A stretch of 64,000 nt of DNA, from the NCBI RefSeq assembly GCF_039540575.1, contig NZ_BAABFC010000014.1, positions 62,001-126,000 on the forward strand, given 5' to 3'. The position numbers and the translations under genes were made by a program. Below are positions 1 through 9,057 of the stretch, one piece after another (positions within the stretch are counted from its first letter, which is position 1; the number at the start of each line of letters is the position of its first letter). This stretch comes from Pseudaeromonas paramecii. Its GTDB lineage: Bacteria; Pseudomonadota; Gammaproteobacteria; Enterobacterales; Aeromonadaceae. The notes beneath the pieces were generated by a model. The model searched no databases. It saw only the letters and a program-made list of their open reading frames with translations, and was not told where the DNA came from.

Positions 1-35
1 CATGCCACATTCCGCCCATGACCAGGAGACACGCC

Positions 36-1559
36 ATGCGCCTGACTCAAGCTGTCCAGGCCCTTAACCTGCAACGCCAGCGCCGCACCCATGCGCTGAT
101 GCAAGGGGTGATACTGCTATGCGCCCTCTACTCCTTGCTGCTAGCCAGCCTGTATGGCCATTGGGCCAGTGCGCTGCTGGTGGGCGGCGGCCTGCTGGCC
201 GCCACCGGCCTGCTACGCCAGCTGCAACCCAGTGGCACCTGGGGGCCCGTCTGTTACAGCGTCATCGGTATGCTGTTTGTCGCCCTGCAGATCCACCTGT
301 CCGAAGGCATGCTCGAGATGCATTTCGGGGTCTTTGTGATGTTGGCTTTTGTAGCCAGTTATCAGGCCTGGCAGCCCCTGGTGGCAGCAGCCGGGTTGAT
401 CGCCGTGCACCATCTGCTGTTTTGTTACCTGCAGCATCTGGGGGTGGGTGTCTGGTTGTTCCAGGATATGAGCAACCACTGGCTGCGGGTCTTCATCCAC
501 GCCGGTTATGTGGTGGCAGAGACGGCCTTTTTGCTCTATCTGGTACAGGGAGCTCGCCAGGCTAGTCAGGATGGGGATGAGCTGACCGCCCTGACAGAGC
601 TGATGACGGAACAGGAGGGGCAGATCGATCTGAGCCAGGCTCCCCGTCACGCCTCGCCGGTGCTGCGCCGCTTCGGTCAATTGGTGGCAGCCTTGCGCCA
701 CATGCTGGGTCAGATGCAGGCCATGTCGCAGGATCTGAGCCGCACGGCCGGCGAGCTGGAGCAGGGCGGTGCCCGCCTGACCCTGGAGAGTCAGCAGACC
801 CTGGCCCAGTTGCGCACCCTGGCTCAGGCGGTACAGACCCTGTCCGATGCCACCGCCCAGATCGCCGCCGATGCCGGCATGGCGGATGACGCCGTGGCTC
901 AGGCGTTAGATGAAGAGCAACAAGCCCGCCAGGCGGTACAACGCAACAGCGAGGCCAACGGTGAGCTGGCCAGTCGGCTCAGTGAGGCAGGCCAAACCCT
1001 GGATACCTTGAATCAGGCCTGTAACGACATCGATCGGGTGGTGAACGTCATCACAGAGGTGGCGGAGCAGACCAACCTGCTGGCCTTGAACGCCGCCATT
1101 GAGGCCGCCCGGGCCGGTGAACAGGGTCGAGGATTTGCGGTGGTGGCGGACGAGGTGCGCGCCCTGGCGGCCCGCACCCGCAGTTCTACCGGCGAGATCA
1201 CCGGTCTGATCAGGACTCTTCAGCAGGATGCGCTCAGTACCGTGGGGATGATGCGAGCCTGTGAGACGAGCAGCCAGCAGAGCCTAGCGGCCGGCCAGGA
1301 GGTGGCCCATTCCCTGGGAGCCCTGCAACACGCCTTGCAACAGCTGGCCCGCCTCAACCGCTCCATCGCCCAAGCCACCGGGGAGCAGGAGCGGTTAGCC
1401 GAGGAGATGAACCAGGATGCAGGCCAGATACTGCACACCAACCAGTCCATGGCCGACTTCTTCACCAGCCTGAATCGGCTGGCGGCAGAGTTGAACCGGG
1501 ATCAGCAGGGGTTAAGCCAGCAGCTGGCCAGCTTCCGTCTCGAAGACCGGCGCCCCTAG
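36..1559 (+). CDS. Methyl-accepting chemotaxis protein with multi-pass membrane sensor
   Basis: Chemoreceptor that passes an environmental or membrane signal to CheA/CheW. The first ~180 residues are very hydrophobic, with about six candidate membrane spans and no large periplasmic domain, so sensing is probably within the membrane. The C-terminal half is a long coiled coil with the signalling-tip signature EQTNLLALNAAIEAARAGEQ and GRGFAVVADEVR. I chose the ATG at 36 (507 aa) because AGGAG lies 7 bases upstream; an in-frame ATG at 18 has no such site. The stop codon lies in the loop of a GC palindrome shared with the convergent glgX. The signal sensed cannot be read from sequence. Confidence 0.9.
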   Translation: MRLTQAVQALNLQRQRRTHALMQGVILLCALYSLLLASLYGHWASALLVGGGLLAATGLLRQLQPSGTWGPVCYSVIGMLFVALQIHLSEGMLEMHFGVFVMLAFVASYQAWQPLVAAAGLIAVHHLLFCYLQHLGVGVWLFQDMSNHWLRVFIHAGYVVAETAFLLYLVQGARQASQDGDELTALTELMTEQEGQIDLSQAPRHASPVLRRFGQLVAALRHMLGQMQAMSQDLSRTAGELEQGGARLTLESQQTLAQLRTLAQAVQTLSDATAQIAADAGMADDAVAQALDEEQQARQAVQRNSEANGELASRLSEAGQTLDTLNQACNDIDRVVNVITEVAEQTNLLALNAAIEAARAGEQGRGFAVVADEVRALAARTRSSTGEITGLIRTLQQDALSTVGMMRACETSSQQSLAAGQEVAHSLGALQHALQQLARLNRSIAQATGEQERLAEEMNQDAGQILHTNQSMADFFTSLNRLAAELNRDQQGLSQQLASFRLEDRRP

Positions 1560-1565
1560 GGCGCC
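1549..1565. terminator. GC palindrome between convergent mcp and glgX
   Basis: GGCGCCC-CTA-GGGCGCC is a perfect 7-bp stem with a 3-base loop. It begins inside the last codons of the chemoreceptor gene, whose TAG stop is at 1557-1559, and ends one base before the glgX stop codon. It could slow transcription from either side, but neither strand has a run of U after it, so a classical intrinsic terminator is uncertain. Confidence 0.4.
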
Positions 1566-1566
1566 A

Positions 1567-3636
1567 CTACTCGGTGGGGCTCACCAGTACCAGTACCGAA
1601 CGAGCCTTCACCGGATAACGGCGCCCCACCGGCACCAAGGGACGGCCATGAGAGTTGATATCATCGGGGGCCGGCAAGCCGGTATCCAGCATGCGATACC
1701 ACTGGCCTTCCGGGTTGTGAGGCGGATCCGGCAGCTCTATCTCCAGATCCTCCCAATAGGCGTTGAAGAAGGCGTAGTAATCCACCTGATGGCCGCTGCC
1801 GTAGGCGGTGAGCCCCAGGCTGCGGGAGTCCTTACCCCAGTCCGGCGCATAGGGCTGAATGCCGTGCCAGCGGATCCGTACCTGCTCCAGGGCCAGAGAG
1901 AGGCTGATGAGCTCGGGCATGGAGTCGGCCCGCAGGGCCCGGTAGCTCAGCAGCTCACGGGTGAAGCGCAGCATCTCCTGGCCTTCGGCGTTGGGCTGCC
2001 AGTTCATCCAGCTTAAGGGGTTGTCCTGGCAGTAGGCGTTATTGTTGCCCTGCTGGGTGCGCAGCACCTCGTCCCCCATCAACAGCATGGGAGTGCCCAC
2101 TGCCAGCAGGTTGATGGTCATCAGGTTCTTGGCCTGACGCAGGCGCAGGGCGCGGATGGCGGGATCGTCCGTCTCCCCCTCTACCCCATGATTCCAGCTG
2201 AGGTTATCGTTCACCCCGTCGCGGTTTTCTTCACCGTTGTCCAGATTGTGTTTGTGGTTGTAGCTCACCAGATCCCACAGGGTGAAACCGTCGTGGCAGG
2301 TGATGAAATTCAGGCTCTTGTGGGGGTCGGCATAGGGCGCATGGTAGATGTCCGGGCTGCCGCACAGCCGGGTCGCCAGACGGGAGACCATGTTCTCGTC
2401 CCCCTTGACGAAGGCCCGAACGTCATCCCGGAAGTGGCCGTTCCACTCCCGCCAACGGGCACCGGCCATGCGGCCCACCTGGTTGAGGCCGCTGGCATCC
2501 CAGGCCTCGGCAAAGATCTTGGTATCCGCCAGGTTGTAGTCGCTGTCGATGGCCAGCAGAGTGGGCGGATCGTTGAGGGGGTGACCATTCTTGTCCCGAG
2601 AGAGAATGGCGGCCAGGTCGAAGCGGAAACCGTCCACGTGCATCTCCTCCTTCCAGAAGCGCAGGCTGTCGGTGATCATCCGCTTGGTCATGGGGTGGGA
2701 GGCATTCAAGGTATTGCCACAGCCGGAGTAATTGGTGTTGTGCTCCCGGCTCTCGTCCAGGATATAAAAGGCGGAGTTGTCCAATCCTCGATAGCAGAGG
2801 GTGGGGCCCTGATCATCCCCTTCGGCGGTATGGTTGTAGACCACGTCGAGTATCACCTCAATGCCGGCCTTATGCAGGGCCTTCACCATGTCGCGAAACT
2901 CATCCAACACACCGGTGACCCGCTTGTCACAGGCAAATTCACCGTGAGGGGCGAAGAAGCCGATGGGACTGTAGCCCCAGTAGTTGCTCTTACCGGGGCG
3001 GGCATCTTGCGGGTCAAACTGGAAGATCGGCATCAACTCCACCGCCGTCACCCCCAGCGACACCAGATGCGGGATCTTGTCGATCACCCCGGCATAGGTG
3101 CCACGCTTGGGTGCCGGCAGACCAGAACTGGGATCCTTGGTGAAGCCACCGATATGCATCTCGTACACCACGGAGGCAGAGAGGGAATGGCGGGGTCGCT
3201 CAACCCCCTCCCAGTCATAATCGGCCATGTCGATCACGGCGCTCTTGGGGCAACCCTGTAGGTTAGAACCCGGTACGGCCGCGCGCCGTCTATCGTAGTT
3301 GGACGGCAGCAGGATGCGCTTGGCGTAGGGATCCAGCAGCACCTTATCGGCCTCCCAGCGGTTACCGGGCATGGCCAGCAGCAGGCTGGGGATCCGCCAA
3401 CCGTACAATTGGCCAGCCTTGAGCCCGGCCACATGCACATGCCAGTAGTAGCCGGAGCGATGTAAGGGTGCGGTCAGCCGAATGACCTCGGGCTGCTCAT
3501 CCTGTTCGTGGGCGAACAGCAACAGCTCCATCTCCTTGGCATAACGCCCCCAGATGGCAAAATTGACGCCGCCCAGTTCTACCTGGGCCCCCAACTGCTG
3601 GCAGTGCCCCGCCGAAATCCGTTTGCTGACACTCAT
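1567..3636 (-). CDS. glgX: Glycogen debranching enzyme GlgX (isoamylase-type GH13)
   Basis: Cytoplasmic enzyme that cleaves alpha-1,6 branches of phosphorylase-limited glycogen, releasing maltodextrins. The 689-residue length fits the family. An N-terminal isoamylase beta-sandwich (about 10-110) precedes the GH13 barrel. The conserved GH13 regions are all visible: DVVYNH near 264-269, GFRFDLA with the nucleophile Asp near 340, IFAEAWD with the acid/base Glu near 377, and CHDG with Asp near 449. No other glycogen genes (glgA, glgB, glgC, glgP) adjoin it, so it seems to be a detached copy of the pathway. It converges on the chemoreceptor gene with a 7-base gap. Family assignment is secure; GlgX rather than TreX is inferred from the bacterial background. 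Confidence 0.93.
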   Translation of the reverse strand: MSVSKRISAGHCQQLGAQVELGGVNFAIWGRYAKEMELLLFAHEQDEQPEVIRLTAPLHRSGYYWHVHVAGLKAGQLYGWRIPSLLLAMPGNRWEADKVLLDPYAKRILLPSNYDRRRAAVPGSNLQGCPKSAVIDMADYDWEGVERPRHSLSASVVYEMHIGGFTKDPSSGLPAPKRGTYAGVIDKIPHLVSLGVTAVELMPIFQFDPQDARPGKSNYWGYSPIGFFAPHGEFACDKRVTGVLDEFRDMVKALHKAGIEVILDVVYNHTAEGDDQGPTLCYRGLDNSAFYILDESREHNTNYSGCGNTLNASHPMTKRMITDSLRFWKEEMHVDGFRFDLAAILSRDKNGHPLNDPPTLLAIDSDYNLADTKIFAEAWDASGLNQVGRMAGARWREWNGHFRDDVRAFVKGDENMVSRLATRLCGSPDIYHAPYADPHKSLNFITCHDGFTLWDLVSYNHKHNLDNGEENRDGVNDNLSWNHGVEGETDDPAIRALRLRQAKNLMTINLLAVGTPMLLMGDEVLRTQQGNNNAYCQDNPLSWMNWQPNAEGQEMLRFTRELLSYRALRADSMPELISLSLALEQVRIRWHGIQPYAPDWGKDSRSLGLTAYGSGHQVDYYAFFNAYWEDLEIELPDPPHNPEGQWYRMLDTGLPAPDDINSHGRPLVPVGRRYPVKARSVLVLVSPTE

Positions 3637-3866
3637 CCTGATCCCCTTCGTCTGATCCTGGCGTTCTTATCCGTTATGCTGGGTCCGACTCAATACCTGA
3701 CGGACTGTTGCACAGCATACCCTGTGCAAGGCCCGAGTCAAAAACACCAGGGCACAGTGGCGCCAGGAAAGGCTTTTCAGATGTGTTGATGGCACTGAGA
3801 CTTGCATCCCACTCGCCCCGATTGCAAGCTAGCGAACCTTGAGCAGGCAGCAGTCAGGAACGCAAC

Positions 3867-5225
3867 ATGGACTATTTCCCCCTTTTTTGTCAGATGAAAG
3901 GCCGCCGTGTGCTGGTGGTAGGCGGCGGCGAGGTGGCCGAGCGCAAGCTGAGACTGCTGCTGCAGGCCGGCGCCCAGATCCAGCTGGTGGGGCGGGAACT
4001 GGCTCCCGAGGTGGCAGACTGGGTGAACGCCGGTCGACTGACCTGGCAAGCCAAGGAGTTTGACGAGCGCCAACTGGCCGATTGCTGGCTGGCCATTGCC
4101 GCCACCGATGACCAGCTGCTCAACGAACGCATCCTGGCCGCCTGTAACGCCCGGCAGATCTGGTGCAATGCGGTGGATGATCCCGACAACGCCAGCGCCA
4201 TACTGCCGGCCATCATAGACAGATCCCCCCTGCTGGTGGCGGTCTCCTCCGCCGGACAGGCCCCGGTGCTGGCCCGCCTGCTGCGGGAGCAGCTCGAAGC
4301 CAACCTGCCGCAAAAACTCGGCGATCTGGCCCGCCTGGCCGGTCGCCTGCGCTCCCGGGTCAAGCTGCGCTTTGCCACCCTCAAGGCCCGGCGCCGCTTC
4401 TGGGAGCGATTCATGGTGCATCCACCACTGCTGGCCGCCTTCGAGCAAGGCGGTGATGTGGAGGCCATCGCCGATGCCCTGCTGGTCGAGGATGATAGCC
4501 CGGCGATGGCTGGCAGCGTCACCCTGGTGGGAGCCGGCCCCGGGGATCCGGGCCTGCTGACCCTGAAGGCTCTGCAGGTGATCCAGTCCGCCGAGGCGGT
4601 GGTGTACGACAAGCTGGTGTCCGACGAGGTGATGAACCTGGTGCGGCGGGATGCCGATCGCCACTTCGTCGGCAAGCAGCGCGGCTTTCACAGCCTGCCC
4701 CAGGAGGAGATCAACGCCCTGCTGATCCGTCTGGCCCGTCAGGGCCTGCGGGTGGTGCGCCTCAAGGGCGGCGACCCCTTCATCTTCGGTCGCGGCGGCG
4801 AAGAGGTGGAGGCCCTGCAACAGGCGGGGATTCCGGTCAGCGTGGTGCCAGGCGTCACCGCCGCCATCGGCTGCGCGGCTGCGACCCGATTGCCGCTGAC
4901 CCACAGAGGCGTGGCCCAGAGCGTGCGCTTCATCACCGCCACCCATAAGCCCGGGGATCCCGAGCCAGACTGGTCACACTTTCGCCCCGGTCCCGAGACA
5001 TTGGTGTTCTACATGGGCCTGAGCCTGCGGGAGCGCATCAGCCGCCTGCTGTTGGCCCAGGGCTTTGCCCCCGAGCTGCCGGTGGCCCTCATCAGCTGTG
5101 GCACCACGCCGCAGCAGCAGGTGCGCCACACCACATTGGCCCAGCTACCCCGGGTGGGGGACGACCTGCCCTCGCCCACCCTGGTGATCGTCGGCGAGTC
5201 CAGCGGCCTGCCCATGGTGGACTGA
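3867..5225 (+). CDS. cysG: Siroheme synthase CysG (multifunctional)
   Basis: Makes siroheme, the cofactor of sulfite and nitrite reductases, from uroporphyrinogen III. The N-terminal ~200 residues form the precorrin-2 dehydrogenase/ferrochelatase part, with a nucleotide-binding VLVVGGGEVAERK motif near 12-25. The C-terminal part is the SAM-dependent uroporphyrinogen III methyltransferase, with VTLVGAGPGDPGLLTLKAL, RLKGGDPFIFGRGGEE and VVPGVTAAIG. The 452-residue length is that of the fused enterobacterial type. AGGA lies 8 bases before the ATG. It stands alone, with no assimilatory sulfate reduction genes beside it in the window. Confidence 0.96.
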   Translation: MDYFPLFCQMKGRRVLVVGGGEVAERKLRLLLQAGAQIQLVGRELAPEVADWVNAGRLTWQAKEFDERQLADCWLAIAATDDQLLNERILAACNARQIWCNAVDDPDNASAILPAIIDRSPLLVAVSSAGQAPVLARLLREQLEANLPQKLGDLARLAGRLRSRVKLRFATLKARRRFWERFMVHPPLLAAFEQGGDVEAIADALLVEDDSPAMAGSVTLVGAGPGDPGLLTLKALQVIQSAEAVVYDKLVSDEVMNLVRRDADRHFVGKQRGFHSLPQEEINALLIRLARQGLRVVRLKGGDPFIFGRGGEEVEALQQAGIPVSVVPGVTAAIGCAAATRLPLTHRGVAQSVRFITATHKPGDPEPDWSHFRPGPETLVFYMGLSLRERISRLLLAQGFAPELPVALISCGTTPQQQVRHTTLAQLPRVGDDLPSPTLVIVGESSGLPMVD

Positions 5226-5243
5226 TAGCTAAGGCCGGCCAGG

Positions 5244-5711
5244 CTACACCTGGCTGGCTACCCCCAGGGTGGCATCGCCGCCCTGCGTCAGCCCGCTGGC
5301 CAGGGCACTGACCAGACGCCCCAGATTCAACGGGGGCATACCCGCTTCGCCCTGAGCCTCACGCAACTGCTGCACCTGCGCCCGCAGCCCCTGCAGGCCA
5401 GGAGACTGTTCATCGTGGGCCAGACGATTGGCCAGTCGGTTCAGCCTGGCCTGTAGCGGCAAGCCAGCGCCCTCCTCTCCCGCCGCCTGCAATAGACTGC
5501 CCAGCAGGCCATCCAATTGGCCTGAGGTGGCGGCACCTTGAGGCACCCCGGCCTCCTTGAGGCGCCAGGCCAGTTGTTGCCGTAAGGGCACAGTCACGGG
5601 TGCCGGGTTGGCCGCCTCGGCGGTCGCCTTGTCACTACTGCCCAGCATCTCGTTTGCGCTGCGGATGGCCCCTATCACGCTGAACGCGGTACTAATCAGG
5701 TTCCAGATCAT
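5244..5711 (-). CDS. Conserved-looking hypothetical protein, 155 aa
   Basis: I do not recognise a family. The protein begins with a short hydrophobic stretch (MIWNLISTAFSVIGAI, residues 1-16), followed by a polar, glutamine- and leucine-rich helical region of about 100 residues with many short heptad-like segments, and ends in a glycine/alanine-rich tail. I chose the ATG at 5711 because CGAGGAGT stands just upstream; the frame stays open 26 codons further but lacks a ribosome site there. It is convergent with cysG (18-base gap) and divergent from paeA. Codon use resembles its neighbours. It may be membrane-attached; function unknown. Confidence 0.6.
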   Translation of the reverse strand: MIWNLISTAFSVIGAIRSANEMLGSSDKATAEAANPAPVTVPLRQQLAWRLKEAGVPQGAATSGQLDGLLGSLLQAAGEEGAGLPLQARLNRLANRLAHDEQSPGLQGLRAQVQQLREAQGEAGMPPLNLGRLVSALASGLTQGGDATLGVASQV

Positions 5712-5881
5712 GGTGTTACTCCTCGTTTGCCGAACCATGACACCAAGTGCATCACACCAAATGGCGCAGCACACTTGACCAGCGAACAAAAAACACGCAA
5801 TCTCCGTGCCCGCCTCGACGGCGACAAGTGACGCCGCATTCGCTAAGCTAGCGTCAGAATCTTGTCGTATCCGAGACCACC

Positions 5882-7192
5882 ATGACTGACACCCATTTTT
5901 ATCTGTTGCTGCTCATCGTCCTGAGCGCCTTCTTCTCCGTGTCGGAAATTGCCCTGGCCGCCGCGCGCCGCCTGCGGCTGCAGCAATGGGCGGACGAAGG
6001 CAATCTGGCCGCCAGCCAGGTGCTGGCCCTGCAGGCACAGCCGGGCCACTTCTTCACCGTGGTGCAGATTGGGCTCAACGGCGTGGCCATACTGGCGGGG
6101 ATCTTGGGGGAGCCGGCCTTCACTGCCACCTTCTCCAAGCTGTTGGCGCCTTGGGTGCCGGCGGCTAACCTGCCCCAGGTGAGCTTCGTGCTCTCCTTCC
6201 TGACGGTCACCTCCCTCTTCATCCTGTTGGCGGATCTCATCCCCAAGCGGCTGGCCATGATGCTGCCGGAGGAGATCGCCATCCGGGTGGTGCGCCCCAT
6301 GCGGCTGTGTCTGCTGTTGTTCAAACCCCTGGTCTGGTTGTTTGACGGTCTGGCCAACAGCCTGCTGCGTCTGCTGCGCCTGCCCACCGAGCGCCAGGAT
6401 CAGATCACCCCGGATGACGTCTTTGCCATGGTCAGCGCCGGCGCCCAGGCGGGGGTGGTGCGCCAGCAGGAGCACCACCTGATCGAGAACGTGTTCGAGC
6501 TCGACACCCGCACCGTGCCATCGGCCATGACGGCCCGGGACAGCATCGTCTACTTCGAACGCCAGGATGACGAGCAGACCATACAGCAGAAGATCGCCTC
6601 CCATCCCCATGCCAAGTTCCTAGTGTGCGATGGCAGTATCGATGCCCTGATGGGCTATGTGGACACCAAGGACATATTGCTGCGGATGATCAACCGCCAA
6701 CCCCTGGTGCTGGAGGCGGAGATCGTCAAGAACCCGCTGATCATTCCGGATACCCTGACCCTCTCCGAGGCGCTGGAGAGCTTCCGCGGCTCCCGTCAGG
6801 ACTTCGCAGTGGTGCTGAATGAATATGCGCTGGTGGTGGGAATCATCACCCTCAATGATGTGATGAGCACCCTGATGGGGGATCTGGTGCATCAGTTCAT
6901 GGAAGATCAGATAGTGCAGCGGGACGAGCAGAGCTGGCTCGTCGAAGGCGGCACCCCCATCGAGGATGTGATGCGCGCCCTGGATATCGAGAGTTTCCCG
7001 GAGTGGGAAAACTACGAGACCATTGCCGGCTTCATGATGTACATGCTGCGCAAGATCCCCAAGCGCACCGATGCGGTCAGCTTTGCCGGCTACAAGTTTG
7101 AGGTGGTGGACATAGACAACTACAAGATCGACCAGCTGCTGGTGACCCGCCTGGTGGCCAGCCGCCCCGACGACACCACTACAGCACCCTAG
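5882..7192 (+). CDS. paeA: CNNM/CorC-family membrane protein with CBS pair, PaeA (YtfL)-like
   Basis: Inner-membrane protein of the DUF21-CBS-CorC_HlyC architecture. The N-terminal transmembrane domain spans about 1-190 and begins with an SAFFSVSEIALAAAR segment. Two CBS domains occupy about 205-330, and a C-terminal CorC_HlyC domain about 345-430. The whole sequence follows E. coli YtfL/PaeA closely as I recall it (for example TLTLSEALESF, NEYALVVGIITLNDVM, MLRKIPKRTD), and that protein is linked to cadaverine/putrescine export under stress. The 436-residue length fits. Its last 14 bases overlap the convergent HD-GYP gene. Substrate is inferred from the relative, not from the sequence itself. 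Confidence 0.85.
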   Translation: MTDTHFYLLLLIVLSAFFSVSEIALAAARRLRLQQWADEGNLAASQVLALQAQPGHFFTVVQIGLNGVAILAGILGEPAFTATFSKLLAPWVPAANLPQVSFVLSFLTVTSLFILLADLIPKRLAMMLPEEIAIRVVRPMRLCLLLFKPLVWLFDGLANSLLRLLRLPTERQDQITPDDVFAMVSAGAQAGVVRQQEHHLIENVFELDTRTVPSAMTARDSIVYFERQDDEQTIQQKIASHPHAKFLVCDGSIDALMGYVDTKDILLRMINRQPLVLEAEIVKNPLIIPDTLTLSEALESFRGSRQDFAVVLNEYALVVGIITLNDVMSTLMGDLVHQFMEDQIVQRDEQSWLVEGGTPIEDVMRALDIESFPEWENYETIAGFMMYMLRKIPKRTDAVSFAGYKFEVVDIDNYKIDQLLVTRLVASRPDDTTTAP

Positions 7193-8414
7193 CCGTCCCG
7201 TTGGCCGGCTGCTGACGGGCAATCTTCACCGCCAGCGGCAAATCCTGAGCCAGACAGGCGACCACCCGACGATCCAGCTTGCCCTGTTTGACCCTTTGCT
7301 GCAGTTGATCCAATGCGTCGCCTGCGGCCATGGCGGCCCGATAGGGCCTGTCCTGTACCAGTGCCTGAAAGATGTCCGCCACGGCGATGATGCGTGCCGC
7401 CAGGGGAATGGCGGCCCCCTTGAGCCGATAGGGGTAGCCCATGCCATCCAGCGTTTCGTGGTGCATGGCGGCCAGCGTGGCAATCTCGGCAAAGCCCCCA
7501 ACGCGTTTGAGTACCTGGGCCGAATCGAAGCTGTGCTGGCGCATATAGCGCCACTCGAGCTCACTCAAGGGGCCTGGCTTGGCCAGTATGTCATCCTCCA
7601 CCCGCAGCTTGCCCAGGTCGTGCAGCAGACCCGCCAGCTCCAGTATCTCCAGCTCCCGCCCCGACAGTGCCAGCCGTTCCCCCAGCCAGAGACTCAAGGC
7701 CGCCACGCCGCGGGAATGACTGGCCGTGTAGGGGCTCTTGGCATCCACCACGTCGGCAAACATCAGGCCCAGACTCTTCAAGCTGTCGAAGCTGACCAAC
7801 TGATGCCGCCCCTCCTGCAGCCAGGGTTGGAATCTGTCCTCCAGCACCCAGGGTTCAAGCTGGAACCAGAAGGCATCCGAGGTCGCCACCTGCTCAAACA
7901 GCTCCAGCAGATCAGGACAGAACAGGCTGCCGCTATGCTGGGTCAGCCGGCGCAAGATCCCCTCCTGCCCCTCCTGATAAAAATGTTTGGCCCGCAGCAC
8001 ATCGGCACGATCCACGAGATAAATCAGATTCGCCGCCAACGCCTGCTCCTGAGGGAGCCCCGCCTGCAACAGCTGGGGCCAATGGGTGTGGTGCCAGCGC
8101 ACCAAGGGTTCCAGATGGGCAAACAGGGGAACCCGGCTCAGCAGTTCGGCACCCCGGTCGGCATGTTCCTGAGAGCCCTCCCAATCCAGCTCCGCCACCA
8201 GACGGTAGTGCTGCTGGGTGGAGGAGACACCACAATCGTGCAGCAAGCCGCCAAGCATCAACGCCTGGCAACGGGACTCGGACCAGCCCCCATGCCGGGC
8301 GCAGGCCGAGGCCATCAGGGCCACGCGCTGGCCATGCTGCACATCGTCAATGCCCACCAAATCCAGCGCCGAGGCCAAGGCATAGGCCACTTCTTCCAGA
8401 ACAATCTCGTGCAT
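7179..8414 (-). CDS. Tandem HD / HD-GYP domain protein (putative cyclic-di-GMP phosphodiesterase)
   Basis: Cytoplasmic 411-residue protein with two HD domains. The first has GLLHDCG (HD at 59-60) and a following HH at 108-109. The second has LLHDLGK (265-266) and the diagnostic HHETLDGMGYP (318-328) of HD-GYP enzymes, which hydrolyse cyclic-di-GMP or related dinucleotides through a metal centre. The start at 8414 is supported by GGGAGGTG just upstream; the open frame runs further but without such a site. No receiver or membrane domain is present, so its activity may be controlled through the N-terminal HD domain. Its 3' end overlaps paeA by 14 bases. Confidence 0.85.
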   Translation of the reverse strand: MHEIVLEEVAYALASALDLVGIDDVQHGQRVALMASACARHGGWSESRCQALMLGGLLHDCGVSSTQQHYRLVAELDWEGSQEHADRGAELLSRVPLFAHLEPLVRWHHTHWPQLLQAGLPQEQALAANLIYLVDRADVLRAKHFYQEGQEGILRRLTQHSGSLFCPDLLELFEQVATSDAFWFQLEPWVLEDRFQPWLQEGRHQLVSFDSLKSLGLMFADVVDAKSPYTASHSRGVAALSLWLGERLALSGRELEILELAGLLHDLGKLRVEDDILAKPGPLSELEWRYMRQHSFDSAQVLKRVGGFAEIATLAAMHHETLDGMGYPYRLKGAAIPLAARIIAVADIFQALVQDRPYRAAMAAGDALDQLQQRVKQGKLDRRVVACLAQDLPLAVKIARQQPANGTARVL

Positions 8415-8649
8415 GACCCACCTCCCGCCCCTGCCTTCTTCAAGTGTAGGTAGCCGGCCATCAAGCCCCTTGCCATCTCCCCTGATAGATATGACAGAAA
8501 GCGTTATCCCCGGCGGGCAGATGGAGCCTGGCTGTGATACACGCCGCACTCCTGTCATCTGGCACTGGTGTTTACAGTCCAGCTTGCTAGTTTGACCTGA
8601 GCCCCGTTGAGGCAGACTAATATTTATCCTTTTTCATCAAGGAATTGCT

Positions 8650-9054
8650 ATGAGTTCTACCCTGCATTACCTGCTGCTCGGCCTGACCCTGGCTGGCGTG
8701 CCCCTGCTGGCGGAAGCCGATTCCGCCTCTCAAGGGTCAGCCCTGTCCGTGGAAGGCAGTACCATCATGGTGGAAGGATCCGCCACCGTGTTCGAAGGCG
8801 CCAAGGAGCTGGTGGTGGAAGGCGTGGAAGCCAGTGCCGAAGGCACTGTCATCCTGGTTAAGAACAGCGTCACCGGGGCCAAGGCCTCCGTGCTGGCCGT
8901 GGGCGAGGTGGCCGGCGCCAGCGCCCTGGTGGCGGGGTCCACCGTTGAGGTGGCGACCGAGGGCAGCGGCTGGGCTCTGACCCAGGCGGGCAAGCTTATC
9001 GCCTTCGTCCCCAACAAGGTCGGCGAAGCCCTACTGCATCACGACAAGCACTGA
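8650..9054 (+). CDS. Small secreted protein with repeated VEG motifs, unknown function
   Basis: 134 residues with a clear signal peptide (hydrophobic 5-20, likely cut after AEA near residue 23). The mature part is built from short strand-like repeats around valine-glutamate-glycine (SVEGST, MVEGSA, VFEGAK, VVEGVE), rich in Ser, Ala, Val and Gly with no cysteine, and could form a small beta-solenoid. AAGGAA lies 6 bases before the ATG. Only three bases separate it from the next gene, so the two are probably transcribed and made together. Nothing in the sequence reveals a catalytic role. Confidence 0.7.
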   Translation: MSSTLHYLLLGLTLAGVPLLAEADSASQGSALSVEGSTIMVEGSATVFEGAKELVVEGVEASAEGTVILVKNSVTGAKASVLAVGEVAGASALVAGSTVEVATEGSGWALTQAGKLIAFVPNKVGEALLHHDKH

Positions 9055-9057
9055 CCC

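Noticed and set aside
2188..3261. Long open frame antisense to glgX
   Set aside because: It mirrors the real GH13 gene; the translated sequence is low in structure and rich in His/Gly/Val repeats typical of shadows of GC-rich genes, with no ribosome site.
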